Shown here: one piece after another, positions 26,290 to 37,119 of the stretch
Layout of the letters: every line of letters starts with the position of its first letter
How positions within the stretch are numbered: position 1 is the first letter of the stretch
Source: Sulfitobacter sp. W027
GTDB lineage: Bacteria; Pseudomonadota; Alphaproteobacteria; Rhodobacterales; Rhodobacteraceae
Length of the DNA: 64,000 nucleotides
NCBI RefSeq assembly: GCF_025143985.1
Contig: NZ_CP083564.1
Location: 1,427,501-1,491,500, forward strand
Reading direction: 5' to 3'
The notes under the pieces: generated by a model
Seen by the model: the letters and a program-made list of their open reading frames with translations, nothing else
Database searches by the model: none
What the model was told of the DNA's origin: nothing
Translations under genes and position numbers: made by a program

Positions 26290-26913
26290 TTAGCCCTGCA
26301 TGGCGGCGATCAGGGTGGCAAGTTCGGCCACCGGATCGTCCTTGTCCCAAATCTCGGCTCCGATGCCGAAGAAATCTGTGCGCGGGGCCAGTTTGCGGAT
26401 CATGTCGATGTCGAGCGCACCTTCGGCGACGACGGGCACTTCGATCACCTCGGACCACCACTGGAACAGATCGGCTTCGGCAAAGCTGCCATCGCCAAGC
26501 GCGCTGGCCTGCGTGGGGCCAAAGCTGACATAATCCGCCCCCGCTTCGCCTGCTGCCATGCCTTCGTGCCGCGAGGTGCCGCAATAGCTGCCGACAATCG
26601 CGTCCTCGCCCAATTCCTTGCGGGCATGGCGCACGGTGCGGGCCGCGTCGCTCAGATGTACGCCGTCAAGGCCAAGACGCTCGACCATCAATAGGTGATC
26701 CGAGATCACCAAGGCCACGTCGCGCGCATGGGTGACTTCGCGCAGCGCGTCACCGGCGCGGGACAGGCGGTCTTCGTCGCGCGTCGACAGAGCCATCCGC
26801 ACACAGGCAATCGGATGCGCGTCCAGCACGGCGGCCAGTTGCGCGGGGAATTGGCTCAGTTCAACTTCGGGAGGGGTGATAAGGTAAATCTGCGGTTGTT
26901 CTGGCGCGTCCAT
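26290..26913 (-). CDS. ThiE/TenI-like TIM-barrel protein, thiamine phosphate synthase family
   Basis: A 207-residue TIM barrel of the TMP-TenI family, beginning at the ATG at 26913 with AAGGAC eight bases upstream. LGLDGVHLSD and AGADYVSFGP match ThiE strands. However, the usual phosphate-binding Gln-x-Arg-x-Lys strand reads CVRMAL (no Lys). The usual Val-Ser-Thr/His loop is replaced by GSYCGTSRHEG. It therefore may not make thiamine phosphate and could be a TenI-like or diverged paralogue. It is convergent with the HupE gene and divergent from the TrmJ-like gene. Confidence 0.75.
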   Translation of the reverse strand: MDAPEQPQIYLITPPEVELSQFPAQLAAVLDAHPIACVRMALSTRDEDRLSRAGDALREVTHARDVALVISDHLLMVERLGLDGVHLSDAARTVRHARKELGEDAIVGSYCGTSRHEGMAAGEAGADYVSFGPTQASALGDGSFAEADLFQWWSEVIEVPVVAEGALDIDMIRKLAPRTDFFGIGAEIWDKDDPVAELATLIAAMQG

Positions 26914-27035
26914 GGTCACTGTCCTTGCTCGGGTCTGGGGGTCTGAGTAGCGCAAGGCGTTGCAAAAGAAAACGGATATGCGTGTGCTGCGCGGGCTTTC
27001 TTGCGGTGCGAACGCGCAGGAGCTATGAGGCGCGC

Positions 27036-27800
27036 ATGACCCAGACATCAACTTCCCCCGTCCTTCCCGCGCCGATCCCGGCGATTGTGTTTGTCCGCCC
27101 GCAGATGGGCGAGAACATCGGCGCTGCGGCGCGCGCGATGTGGAACTTCGGTCTCGATCATATGCGCGTCGTGGCACCGCGTGACGGCTGGCCGAGTCAG
27201 TCTGCCGTGGCCATGGCCTCGGGCGCGGGGCGGTTGTTGGATGAGGCGCAGCATTGCGCCGATCTGCCGAGCGCTCTGGCCGATTGCGATTTCACCTTTG
27301 CCACCACGGCGCGGGGCCGCGACCTGACCAAACCGGTCTATAGCCCCGAAGCTGCGATGAAGCTGGCGGCAGAGAAAATCGCTGCAGGACAACGGATTGC
27401 GGTGCTTTTCGGGCCTGAGCGGGCAGGGCTGGAGAATGAGGATATCGCGCAGGCCAATGCGATTGTCTCGGTTCCGGTGAACCCCAAGTTCGCCTCGCTC
27501 AACCTCGCGCAATGCGTGCTCTTGATGTCCTACGAATGGATGCGGGCGCAGGGTGATGTGACGCATGAGGTGACCGAGATGGCTGGCACCGATTGGGCAA
27601 AGGGGGTCGAGGTCGACCATCTGGCGCGGCATTATGAGGAACGGTTGGAAGAGGCGGGGTTCTTCTATCCAGAACATAAAACCGCATCGATGAAGCTGAA
27701 CTTGCGCAACATGTGGTCGCGGATGCCGCTCACGCGGGCCGATGTGCAGATGCTGCATGGGATCCTGCGGCAAATGGTCCGTTGGAAGGAAAAGGGCTGA
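27036..27800 (+). CDS. TrmJ/SpoU-like tRNA (cytidine/uridine-2'-O) methyltransferase
   Basis: A 254-residue SPOUT-class methyltransferase. The N-terminal motif MGENIGAAARAMWNFGL holds the conserved Asn and Arg of motif 1. Motif 2 is VLFGPERAGLENED, and motif 3 is VPVNPKFASLNLAQCV. These match TrmJ, which methylates position 32 of tRNA anticodon loops. A C-terminal extension of about 90 residues contains the dimer/tRNA-binding part. The ATG at 27036 has GAGG just upstream; the frame is open further 5' without similarity. Confidence 0.9.
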   Translation: MTQTSTSPVLPAPIPAIVFVRPQMGENIGAAARAMWNFGLDHMRVVAPRDGWPSQSAVAMASGAGRLLDEAQHCADLPSALADCDFTFATTARGRDLTKPVYSPEAAMKLAAEKIAAGQRIAVLFGPERAGLENEDIAQANAIVSVPVNPKFASLNLAQCVLLMSYEWMRAQGDVTHEVTEMAGTDWAKGVEVDHLARHYEERLEEAGFFYPEHKTASMKLNLRNMWSRMPLTRADVQMLHGILRQMVRWKEKG

Positions 27801-28063
27801 GCGACCAAGGGCCAGCGTCCGCCCGTGGGTGGCGAGGCCTAGGCTCGTTCATGCCATTTTATCCTTCTCTATCAGGACTTTGTGCGATGCCGCGCCCAGC
27901 CTCACCAAATTGGATCACCTTGGGGCGGGCAGGTGACGGCCCGGCACCTGCGGCTTGTCCCGCGCCCGGTGGCAAATTCATCCTGCGGTAACATAACCCA
28001 CCCCGCTAGACCTTTCCCCGCCCATGTCATACCACTGCATCCAAACGGAAAATGAGGCGCGCC
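27801..28063. other. 263-base intergenic region with a GC-rich nested inverted repeat
   Basis: No gene is seen. GCAGGTG (27929-27935) and CACCTGC (27945-27951) form a perfect 7-bp repeat around a 9-base loop, enclosed by further GC-rich complementarity. An 8-base GCCTAGGC palindrome occurs near 27837. The ctaA ribosome site GAGGCG lies at the 3' edge. Confidence 0.5.
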
Positions 28064-29209
28064 ATGGCGGAAAAACGCAAACTTTTCGAAGAGGTCGGGA
28101 CCGACCAACCCAGCCGTGCCCCGGTGCAAACCGGCGGTATTGACAAGGGCCGGGGCGGCGCACGGGGCGCGATCCGGATCTGGCTGATGATCCTCTTCGC
28201 TCTGGTCTTTATCATGATCGCCGTAGGGGGCCTTACGCGGCTCACCGACAGTGGCCTCAGCATCACCGAATGGCGTCCAGTTACCGGGGCCTTGCCGCCG
28301 ATGAGTGAGGCCGATTGGCAGACGGAATTCGACAAGTACAAGCAGATCGACGAGTTTCAGGTCCAAAACGCTTGGATGGAACTCTCTGATTTTAAAAGCA
28401 TCTACTGGTGGGAATGGGGCCACCGGCAACTTGGCCGAGTGATTGGCCTCGTCTGGGCTTTGGGCTTTCTTTATTTCCTCGTTCGACGTCAAATTCCAGT
28501 GGGCTGGAACAAACGTCTGCTCTTTATCGGCGCACTTGGCGGCGCGCAGGGAGCGATCGGCTGGTGGATGGTTGCCTCAGGCGTGACCAGCGGCCAGGGG
28601 GTGACGGATGTGGCCTCTTACCGTCTGGCCACACATCTGGGGCTGGCCTTTGTCATCCTAGGGTTCATTACGTGGTATGTCCTGCTACTGGGCCGCCCTG
28701 AACGTGACCTCATTCAAGCCCGCCGCGCCAAGGAAGCCAAACAGTTCGGCATGGCCACGGGACTGATGCACTTCGCAGCGCTGCAAATTCTGCTGGGCGC
28801 GCTAGTGGCCGGGATTGACGCAGGCCGATACTTCATTGATTGGCCGCTGATGCAGGGGCAGTTCTTTCCGCCCGAGGCTTTTGACATCGCCCCCACATGG
28901 CGCAACTTTTTTGAAAACCCCGGACTGGTGCAGTTCATGCACCGAATGGCAGGCTATCTGCTGTTTGCTTTCGGGGTGGTCGTCTGGCTGCGCGGTCGCC
29001 GCTCGGCCCATGCGCGCACGCGCTTTGCCTTCAACGCGGCAATGGCGGCGCTGGCATTGCAGGTGGTGCTGGGCATCACCACGGTGCTCTATGCCGCCCC
29101 CGTACATCTGGCGCTTGCGCATCAGGCGCTGGCCGTGTTGCTTTGGGTGCTGATCCTACGCGCCCGTTTCCTTGCGGCCTATCCCGTCGCCACATCGCTA
29201 AGAGGCTAA
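28064..29209 (+). CDS. ctaA: Heme A synthase (COX15/CtaA type 2)
   Basis: A 381-residue, eight-helix inner-membrane enzyme that oxidises heme O to heme A for aa3-type cytochrome oxidase. Conserved heme-ligand regions are seen: GLTRLTDSGLSITEW after helix 1, WEWGHRQLGRVIG with the first His, ATHLGLAF, VQFMHRMAGYLLF, and LALAHQALAVLLW. The N-terminal cytosolic extension of about 40 residues is typical of alphaproteobacteria and mitochondria. The ATG at 28064 has GAGGCG just upstream and is preferred to the ATG at 28052. It lies four bases before the M32 peptidase gene. Confidence 0.95.
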   Translation: MAEKRKLFEEVGTDQPSRAPVQTGGIDKGRGGARGAIRIWLMILFALVFIMIAVGGLTRLTDSGLSITEWRPVTGALPPMSEADWQTEFDKYKQIDEFQVQNAWMELSDFKSIYWWEWGHRQLGRVIGLVWALGFLYFLVRRQIPVGWNKRLLFIGALGGAQGAIGWWMVASGVTSGQGVTDVASYRLATHLGLAFVILGFITWYVLLLGRPERDLIQARRAKEAKQFGMATGLMHFAALQILLGALVAGIDAGRYFIDWPLMQGQFFPPEAFDIAPTWRNFFENPGLVQFMHRMAGYLLFAFGVVVWLRGRRSAHARTRFAFNAAMAALALQVVLGITTVLYAAPVHLALAHQALAVLLWVLILRARFLAAYPVATSLRG

Positions 29210-29212
29210 GAC

Positions 29213-30694
29213 ATGACTGCATACGATGATTTGATGGCTTTTCAGCGTGAAACCGAAGCGCTTGCGCAGGTCGCGGGGCGCTTGGGCTGGGATCAAGAAA
29301 CGGTCATGCCCCGTGGCGCCGCGCCGCAGCGGGGGGAGGAAATGGCCGCAATGGAAAGCGTGCTGCACGCCCGCCGTATTGATCCGCGCATCGCGGATTG
29401 GCTTGGCGACATCAATGCGGCGGCGTTGGATAACGTAGGCAAAGCCAACCTGCGCCACATCAACCGCGACTTTGATCGCGCCACCCGTGTGCCCGCCGAT
29501 CTGGCAGCACGGATTGCCCGCGTCACCTCTGCCGCGCAGGGTACATGGGCCGAGGCCCGCGCCGCGGATGATTTTGCCGCCTTCGCCCCGACCTTGAAAG
29601 AGGTAATCGCCCTTAAACGCGAGGAGGGGGCTGCGCTAGCCGAAGGCCGTGAGATCGGCATTTATGACGCGATGCTGGAGGACTACGAGCCCGGCACAAC
29701 GGCGGTCGACCTCGAAGCCATGTTCGGCGCGCTGCGCCCGAAACTGACCGAGTTGCGCGCGGCGGTGCGCGAGGCCGAAGCGCCACCGGTGCTGGAGGGG
29801 ACCTTTGATGAGGCGGCACAGATGACGCTGACCGGCAAACTGGCCCGGCGCTTTGGCTATGATTTGGCCACAGGCCGGATCGACAAAGCGGTGCATCCTT
29901 TCTCGTCCGGCTCAGGGTTGGACGTTCGGATCACCACAAGGACCAATGCGCTCGACCCGTTCAACTGTTTCTATTCGACGGTACATGAGGTCGGCCACGC
30001 CGCCTACGAACAGGGGATCGACAGCGTCTATCTGCTGACCCCGCTGGGACGCGGCGTGTCGATGGGGGTGCATGAAAGCCAAAGCCGCATTTACGAGAAT
30101 CAAATCGGCCGCAGCCGCGCTTTTACGGGCTGGCTCTATGGCGAGATGACTGCGGTCTATGGCGACTTCGGTGTGCCGGATGCCGAGACGTTTTACCGGA
30201 TCGTCAACCGTGTGTCAGATGGGTTCATCCGGACTGAGGCTGATGAACTGCAATATAACCTACACGTCCTCATGCGCTTTGACCTTGAGCGCGCCTTGAT
30301 GTCAGGTGATCTGCAGGTCGACGGGCTGGAAGCTGCATGGAATGACCGGTTTGCCGCTGACTTTGGCTATCAGGTCGATCGCCCGGCGAATGGTGTTCTG
30401 CAGGACGTGCACTGGTCTGTCGGGCTGCTGGGGTATTTCCCCACCTACAGCCTTGGCAACGTCTATGCTGGCTGCCTCAACGAAGCGCTGCGCGCGGCGG
30501 TACCGAATCTCGATGAAGACTTGGCGCGAGGTGATACCAGCGCTGCAACAGGTTGGCTTCGGGAGAATGTTCAGAAACATGGGGGCCTTTACGAACCGCG
30601 CGAGGTAATTGTACGGGCCTGCGGAAAGGCGCCGACCGAAGCCCCCTTGCTGAACTACCTAGATAAAAAGTTTAGCGATCTATATAAGATTTAA
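29213..30694 (+). CDS. Carboxypeptidase M32 (Taq-type metallocarboxypeptidase)
   Basis: A 493-residue zinc-dependent carboxypeptidase. All family motifs are present: HPFSSG, the zinc site HEVGH (His258-His262) within HEVGHAAYEQG, the third-ligand region MGVHESQSRIYEN, and the late GYFPTYSLGN. It removes C-terminal residues from cytosolic peptides, usually avoiding proline. There is no signal peptide. The start is three bases after ctaA, so the genes share a transcript without an obvious functional tie. Length is normal for the family. Confidence 0.95.
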   Translation: MTAYDDLMAFQRETEALAQVAGRLGWDQETVMPRGAAPQRGEEMAAMESVLHARRIDPRIADWLGDINAAALDNVGKANLRHINRDFDRATRVPADLAARIARVTSAAQGTWAEARAADDFAAFAPTLKEVIALKREEGAALAEGREIGIYDAMLEDYEPGTTAVDLEAMFGALRPKLTELRAAVREAEAPPVLEGTFDEAAQMTLTGKLARRFGYDLATGRIDKAVHPFSSGSGLDVRITTRTNALDPFNCFYSTVHEVGHAAYEQGIDSVYLLTPLGRGVSMGVHESQSRIYENQIGRSRAFTGWLYGEMTAVYGDFGVPDAETFYRIVNRVSDGFIRTEADELQYNLHVLMRFDLERALMSGDLQVDGLEAAWNDRFAADFGYQVDRPANGVLQDVHWSVGLLGYFPTYSLGNVYAGCLNEALRAAVPNLDEDLARGDTSAATGWLRENVQKHGGLYEPREVIVRACGKAPTEAPLLNYLDKKFSDLYKI

Positions 30695-30761
30695 CTGCAT
30701 AAAAATGGGAACAAATGGCCGTTTTTCGGTGTTGCGTAATCAGCGTGCACCACGACAATTC

Positions 30762-30777
30762 TTAACTATGCTTTAAC
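30762..30777 (+). promoter_or_regulatory. CtrA-type binding site (TTAA-N7-TTAAC)
   Basis: TTAAC-TATGCT-TTAAC matches the full alphaproteobacterial CtrA consensus TTAA-N7-TTAA. It sits in an AT-rich stretch 83 bases upstream of the small secreted protein gene. The two half-sites repeat every 11 bases, one helical turn. Confidence 0.6.
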
Positions 30778-30859
30778 ATTTCGTCTTTGCGCTGATTGAG
30801 ATAGTATGCGATGGTGCGGTGAGTTTTAATTTTTGACGAGATATAGGAGTACCTAGACA

Positions 30860-31192
30860 ATGAAAATTCTTGCAACGGTGGCGGCGACTATCGCTCTTTC
30901 GGGTGCTGCTTTCGCCCAAACAACTACGCAGGCTGGCGTTCTTGGGGCGTCCGACGATGCAGTTTATTCGCTTCAGGTTCAAGGCGCTGACGGTGTGATC
31001 TACAACTGTAAGCCGAACCCGGTAACAGTTGACGGTAACACAGCGCGCGTTTGCGTACGTGCCGATGGCGCTGGTCTTTTTGCATCCGGTGCGGGCCTTG
31101 GTGGCGGTGCAGTAGCTGCTGGTGCGGCATTGGTTTTGGTTGCGATTGCGGCGGGCTCCTCGTCCTCCACAACGACTACTTCTACCGACTAA
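30860..31192 (+). CDS. Small exported protein, function unknown
   Basis: A 110-residue protein. A clear signal peptide (residues 1-19, ending AAFA-Q) is followed by a short soluble part with two cysteines, Cys50 and Cys65, that could form a disulfide. A Gly/Ala-rich hydrophobic helix (about residues 78-99) and a Ser/Thr tail come next. I do not recognise a family domain, though the pattern is familiar from Roseobacter genomes. It is monocistronic, with AGGAG upstream, its own AT-rich promoter bearing a CtrA-type site, and a strong terminator. It may be an envelope or surface component; this is inference. Confidence 0.75.
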   Translation: MKILATVAATIALSGAAFAQTTTQAGVLGASDDAVYSLQVQGADGVIYNCKPNPVTVDGNTARVCVRADGAGLFASGAGLGGGAVAAGAALVLVAIAAGSSSSTTTTSTD

Positions 31193-31217
31193 TTTCCTAA
31201 CGGAAGTTTAAGATTAG

Positions 31218-31254
31218 AAAATCCCCCGTGCTTTTTGCATGGGGGATTTTTTTA
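31218..31254 (+). terminator. Strong intrinsic terminator after the small exported protein
   Basis: A 14-bp stem (AAAATCCCCCGTGC with its complement, one wobble) has a TTTTT loop and is followed by a T-run. The A-run on the left arm makes it usable on the other strand for gyrA as well. Confidence 0.88.
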
Positions 31255-31319
31255 TTGTCTGGTATTAAGCGAGTGAGATGCCCGCCCCAAGCTTTCACCC
31301 GGGGCAGAGCGACCGGCGA

Positions 31320-34070
<2,751 letters not shown>

Positions 34071-34260
34071 GTGTCTTGCCCACCATTTTTATGGTTCTAT
34101 ATCTTGGGGTTTTCTATAGCAGACGGGGCATATCAGGTGCAATGGCTGTGGCCAAAAGGCACTGGCAGCACTCCGAACTGAGTGCCAACATGCTGATTTT
34201 ATTGAAAAGTAATTCTTGCCGCGCAAGCTTGTAATATAGAGGCAGCAAAGGAGGCGCAAT
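34071..34260. promoter_or_regulatory. gyrA-usg divergent promoter region
   Basis: 190 bases without a gene. It contains a CTTGC-CGC-GCAAG inverted repeat (34215-34227), a longer imperfect repeat around GGCACT/AGTGCC, and an excellent AAAGGAGG ribosome site just before usg. No matched -35/-10 pair is convincing. Confidence 0.4.
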
Positions 34261-34530
34261 ATGCCCCGCAGTGAAACTGAAATGATGCTGAAAGGCTATG
34301 GTCTGACCACGGCCGAGTTCTTTTACCACATGCCGGACTATACCCATGTTCTGAACAGCTACATCTGGCAGGACTATGACATCGCGCCGGACCATCCGCG
34401 CCTGTTTGAATTTGTCGAATTCTGGCGCGCGGAGCTGGATGGCCCGCTGCATTCGGTCCGATTTACCCATCGCAAGCTGATTGGTCCCGGTGAATGGCAG
34501 AACCAAGTGGGTGAGTTTACGCTACATTAG
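34261..34530 (+). CDS. usg: Usg family protein
   Basis: An 89-residue protein that matches the alphaproteobacterial Usg family along its length. It has the N-terminal LKGYGLTTAEFFYHMPDY, the central YIWQDYDIAPDHPRL and the C-terminal RKLIGPGEWQN. In Caulobacter the gene lies upstream of trpF, but no trp gene is near here. The family name is widespread and the function is not known. AAAGGAGG precedes the ATG at an ideal distance, suggesting high translation. It is convergent with the radical SAM gene, 17 bases away. Confidence 0.85.
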   Translation: MPRSETEMMLKGYGLTTAEFFYHMPDYTHVLNSYIWQDYDIAPDHPRLFEFVEFWRAELDGPLHSVRFTHRKLIGPGEWQNQVGEFTLH

Positions 34531-34547
34531 GCCAAAGGGCAGGGGCG

Positions 34548-35495
34548 TCACGCCGAACAGCTTGCCCCGCCCAAGACGCAGAACTTGGCACAATGGGGGT
34601 GGTTCAGCGATACGTCGCGCTCCGCCTCGGCCAAGGTTGTGCCAAGCTCGAATTCCGGGTCGTAGGGCAGTAGGGTGCAGGCAAGCACGGCGGGCTTCTC
34701 GGCACCCTTACGTTTGACCACCATACGGGACGACGCGCACATCACCGCATTGGGCGAGATGTCCAAAATGCCCCAGCAGGCGGTTGTGATCTCGGGCACT
34801 TCGACGGCTTCGTCCATCTCGGGGAAGAGCACGGTCATGCCGGGGTCTTGGGCGTCGATGTCAAACCCGTGTTCGGCATAAAACGCAGCATAGCCCGCGC
34901 GGCTGCCCGCATCGCTATCCGCGAAGATCGAGCGTCCGGCCACGGCCATGCGAAACCCATTGTCGCGCAGCCATTCCATGCCCAGCAGCGTCTTGTCAAA
35001 AGCGCCTTTACCACGCTCTGCGTCATGCAGATCACGGCGGTAGTGATCGACGGAGATGCGGAGGGTCATCTTGCCCGGATAGGCATCGCGCAGCCGCAGC
35101 AGTCCGGTTTGCACAGATTTGCGCATCATCGGACGCATGGCATTTGTTAGGATCAACACCTCATAGCCACGCTCCAGCGAGGCTTCGGTGATCTCGACCA
35201 TTTGCGGGTTCATGAAGGGCTCGCCGCCGGTAAAGGCGATCTCACGCACTGGCCAGTCACGCTCGACGATCTGATCAAGGTATTCGCGCACCTCATCAGC
35301 GGTGATGTAGACCAGCGCGTCATTTTTCGGGCTAGAGGCGATGTAGCAGTTCACGCATTCAATATTGCACAGGGTGCCGGTGTTGAACCACAGCGTCTCG
35401 GCCCCGCGCAGAGCCACGGTGGCACGTGGTTCCCCCTTGGCGGTGACCGCCGGGTTCTGGAACTTGCCCTCGTTTGCCTGCGCGATATCTTTCAT
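34548..35495 (-). CDS. Radical SAM protein with C-terminal cysteine motifs
   Basis: A 315-residue radical SAM enzyme. The cluster motif is CNIECVNC (Cys43, Cys47, Cys50; CX3CX2C). EIAFTGGEPFMNPQ is the SAM-binding GGE motif. The C-terminal third has six further cysteines, the last three at about residues 302, 306 and 313 (HPHCAKFCVLGGASC). These could bind an auxiliary Fe-S cluster as in SPASM/Twitch proteins. No precursor peptide or partner gene is adjacent. The ATG at 35495 has AAGGA upstream. The reaction is unknown. Confidence 0.85.
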   Translation of the reverse strand: MKDIAQANEGKFQNPAVTAKGEPRATVALRGAETLWFNTGTLCNIECVNCYIASSPKNDALVYITADEVREYLDQIVERDWPVREIAFTGGEPFMNPQMVEITEASLERGYEVLILTNAMRPMMRKSVQTGLLRLRDAYPGKMTLRISVDHYRRDLHDAERGKGAFDKTLLGMEWLRDNGFRMAVAGRSIFADSDAGSRAGYAAFYAEHGFDIDAQDPGMTVLFPEMDEAVEVPEITTACWGILDISPNAVMCASSRMVVKRKGAEKPAVLACTLLPYDPEFELGTTLAEAERDVSLNHPHCAKFCVLGGASCSA

Positions 35496-35611
35496 GATTG
35501 GTCCTTGCGTGATCCCGTGTGTTCCTATCCAGTTGTGGTAAGGTATTGCGGCCCTGCCTAAAAGTCCAAGCTGCGGGGTGCACAGTCTTGTGAACTGGGT
35601 GAAAATAAGTA

Positions 35612-35625
35612 TGTTTGCGCTAACT
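35612..35625. promoter_or_regulatory. LacI-family-type operator upstream of zwf
   Basis: TGTTTGCGCTAACT differs at two positions from the palindrome TGTTAGCGCTAACA typical of LacI/GalR regulators. It lies 31-44 bases upstream of the zwf start. In Rhodobacteraceae the LacI-type CceR is known (from memory) to control Entner-Doudoroff genes. Confidence 0.5.
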
Positions 35626-35655
35626 CTGCTATCTCGCACCGACAAGGATTGATCA

Positions 35656-37119
35656 ATGGTTTCGCGTGTTATCCCTGTCGACCCTTTTGATCTGGTTATC
35701 TTTGGCGGCACTGGCGATTTGGCCCGACGCAAAATCTTGCCGGGGCTTTACCGCCGCTATTGCGCGGGTCAGATGCCGGAAGAGGCGCGGATCATCGGCG
35801 CTGCGCGGACCGAGATGGACGCTGATGGTTACCGCGAGATGGTGTCAGAGGCGATCAGTGAATTCGGGGGCAAGGATGCCTGCAACAACCTCGATGCTTT
35901 TCTAGCCAAAGTCGATTACGTCGCCATCGACGCACGCGGAGAGACCGGCTGGCCTGAGTTGCAAGAGTTGATGGCCGGGAAGGACCGGATTGAGGTCTAC
36001 TACTTCTCCGTCGCGCCGGGGCTCTTTGGCGATTTGGCGGAGCGGTTGCAGCACTGGGGCATGGCGGGCGAGGAATGCCGGATCGTTGTCGAAAAACCCT
36101 TTGGCCGCGATTTGGAGAGTGCGCGGGCGCTGAATGCCACGCTGGCGACCTACTTCAAAGAACAGCAGATCTACCGCATCGACCACTACCTTGGCAAAGA
36201 GACAGTGCAAAACCTCATGGCCGTGCGCTTTGGCAATATGCTGTTCGAGCCGCTGTGGAATCGCCAATACGTCGATCACATCCAAATCACTGTGGCTGAG
36301 ACGGTGGGTGTCGGCGGGCGGGGCGAGTATTACGATAAATCCGGTGCCATGCGGGACATGGTGCAGAACCACCTGATGCAGCTTTTGTGCTTAATCGCGA
36401 TGGAACCGCCTGCACGCTTTGACCCGGACGCGGTGCGCGACGAAAAGCTGAAAGTGATCCGTGCGATCGACCCGGTGCTGCCGCATCACCTTGTCCGTGG
36501 CCAGTATGAGGCCGAGGCGGGGAATGAGGAAAAGGCGCCCAGCTACCGCGACGCCGTCGACAACCCGCGTTCGCGCACCGAAAGCTTTGTGGCACTGAAG
36601 GCGCATATCAGCAATTGGCGCTGGCATGGCACGCCGTTCTATCTGCGGACCGGCAAACGCATGGTGGCCCGGTCGAGCGAGATCACCGTGGTTTTTAAGG
36701 ATACGCCGCATTCGATCTTTGCCGAAGACGCGGGCCGCCACCGCAATGTGCTGTCGATCCGGCTTCAACCGAATGAGGGCATCACCCTTGGCGTGACGAT
36801 CAAGGAACCGGGGCCGGGGGGCATGCGTCTTGTCGATGTGCCGCTTGATATGACATTTGCCGAAGCGCTTGGCCCCGATGGGGGGGATCAGGTTGATGCC
36901 TATGAGCGGCTGATTATGGACGTGATCCGGGGCAACCAAACATTGTTCATGCGCGACGATGAGGTCGAGGCCGCTTGGGCTTGGACCGATCCGATCATCC
37001 AAGGCTGGGAGGCGCGCAATGATGTGCCAAAACCCTATGACAGCGGCTCTGCCGGGCCCACAGATGCAGGTGAAATGATGCGGCGCGATGGCCGTGAATG
37101 GCGAAAGGTATCCCCATGA
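35656..37119 (+). CDS. zwf: Glucose-6-phosphate 1-dehydrogenase
   Basis: A 487-residue enzyme that oxidises glucose 6-phosphate to 6-phosphogluconolactone with NAD(P)+. The N-terminal dinucleotide motif is FGGTGDLARRK, and the active-site motif is RIDHYLGKE with its catalytic His and Lys. The C-terminal domain is complete. It is the first gene of zwf-pgl-pgi: its TGA overlaps the pgl ATG. In Roseobacter bacteria glucose is used almost only through the Entner-Doudoroff route, which begins here. AAGGA precedes the ATG. Confidence 0.97.
   Translation: MVSRVIPVDPFDLVIFGGTGDLARRKILPGLYRRYCAGQMPEEARIIGAARTEMDADGYREMVSEAISEFGGKDACNNLDAFLAKVDYVAIDARGETGWPELQELMAGKDRIEVYYFSVAPGLFGDLAERLQHWGMAGEECRIVVEKPFGRDLESARALNATLATYFKEQQIYRIDHYLGKETVQNLMAVRFGNMLFEPLWNRQYVDHIQITVAETVGVGGRGEYYDKSGAMRDMVQNHLMQLLCLIAMEPPARFDPDAVRDEKLKVIRAIDPVLPHHLVRGQYEAEAGNEEKAPSYRDAVDNPRSRTESFVALKAHISNWRWHGTPFYLRTGKRMVARSSEITVVFKDTPHSIFAEDAGRHRNVLSIRLQPNEGITLGVTIKEPGPGGMRLVDVPLDMTFAEALGPDGGDQVDAYERLIMDVIRGNQTLFMRDDEVEAAWAWTDPIIQGWEARNDVPKPYDSGSAGPTDAGEMMRRDGREWRKVSP

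Noticed and set aside
35359..35732. Upstream extension of the radical SAM protein to 35732
   Set aside because: The extra residues are not family-like, cover the zwf promoter and start, and the ATG at 35495 has a good ribosome site.
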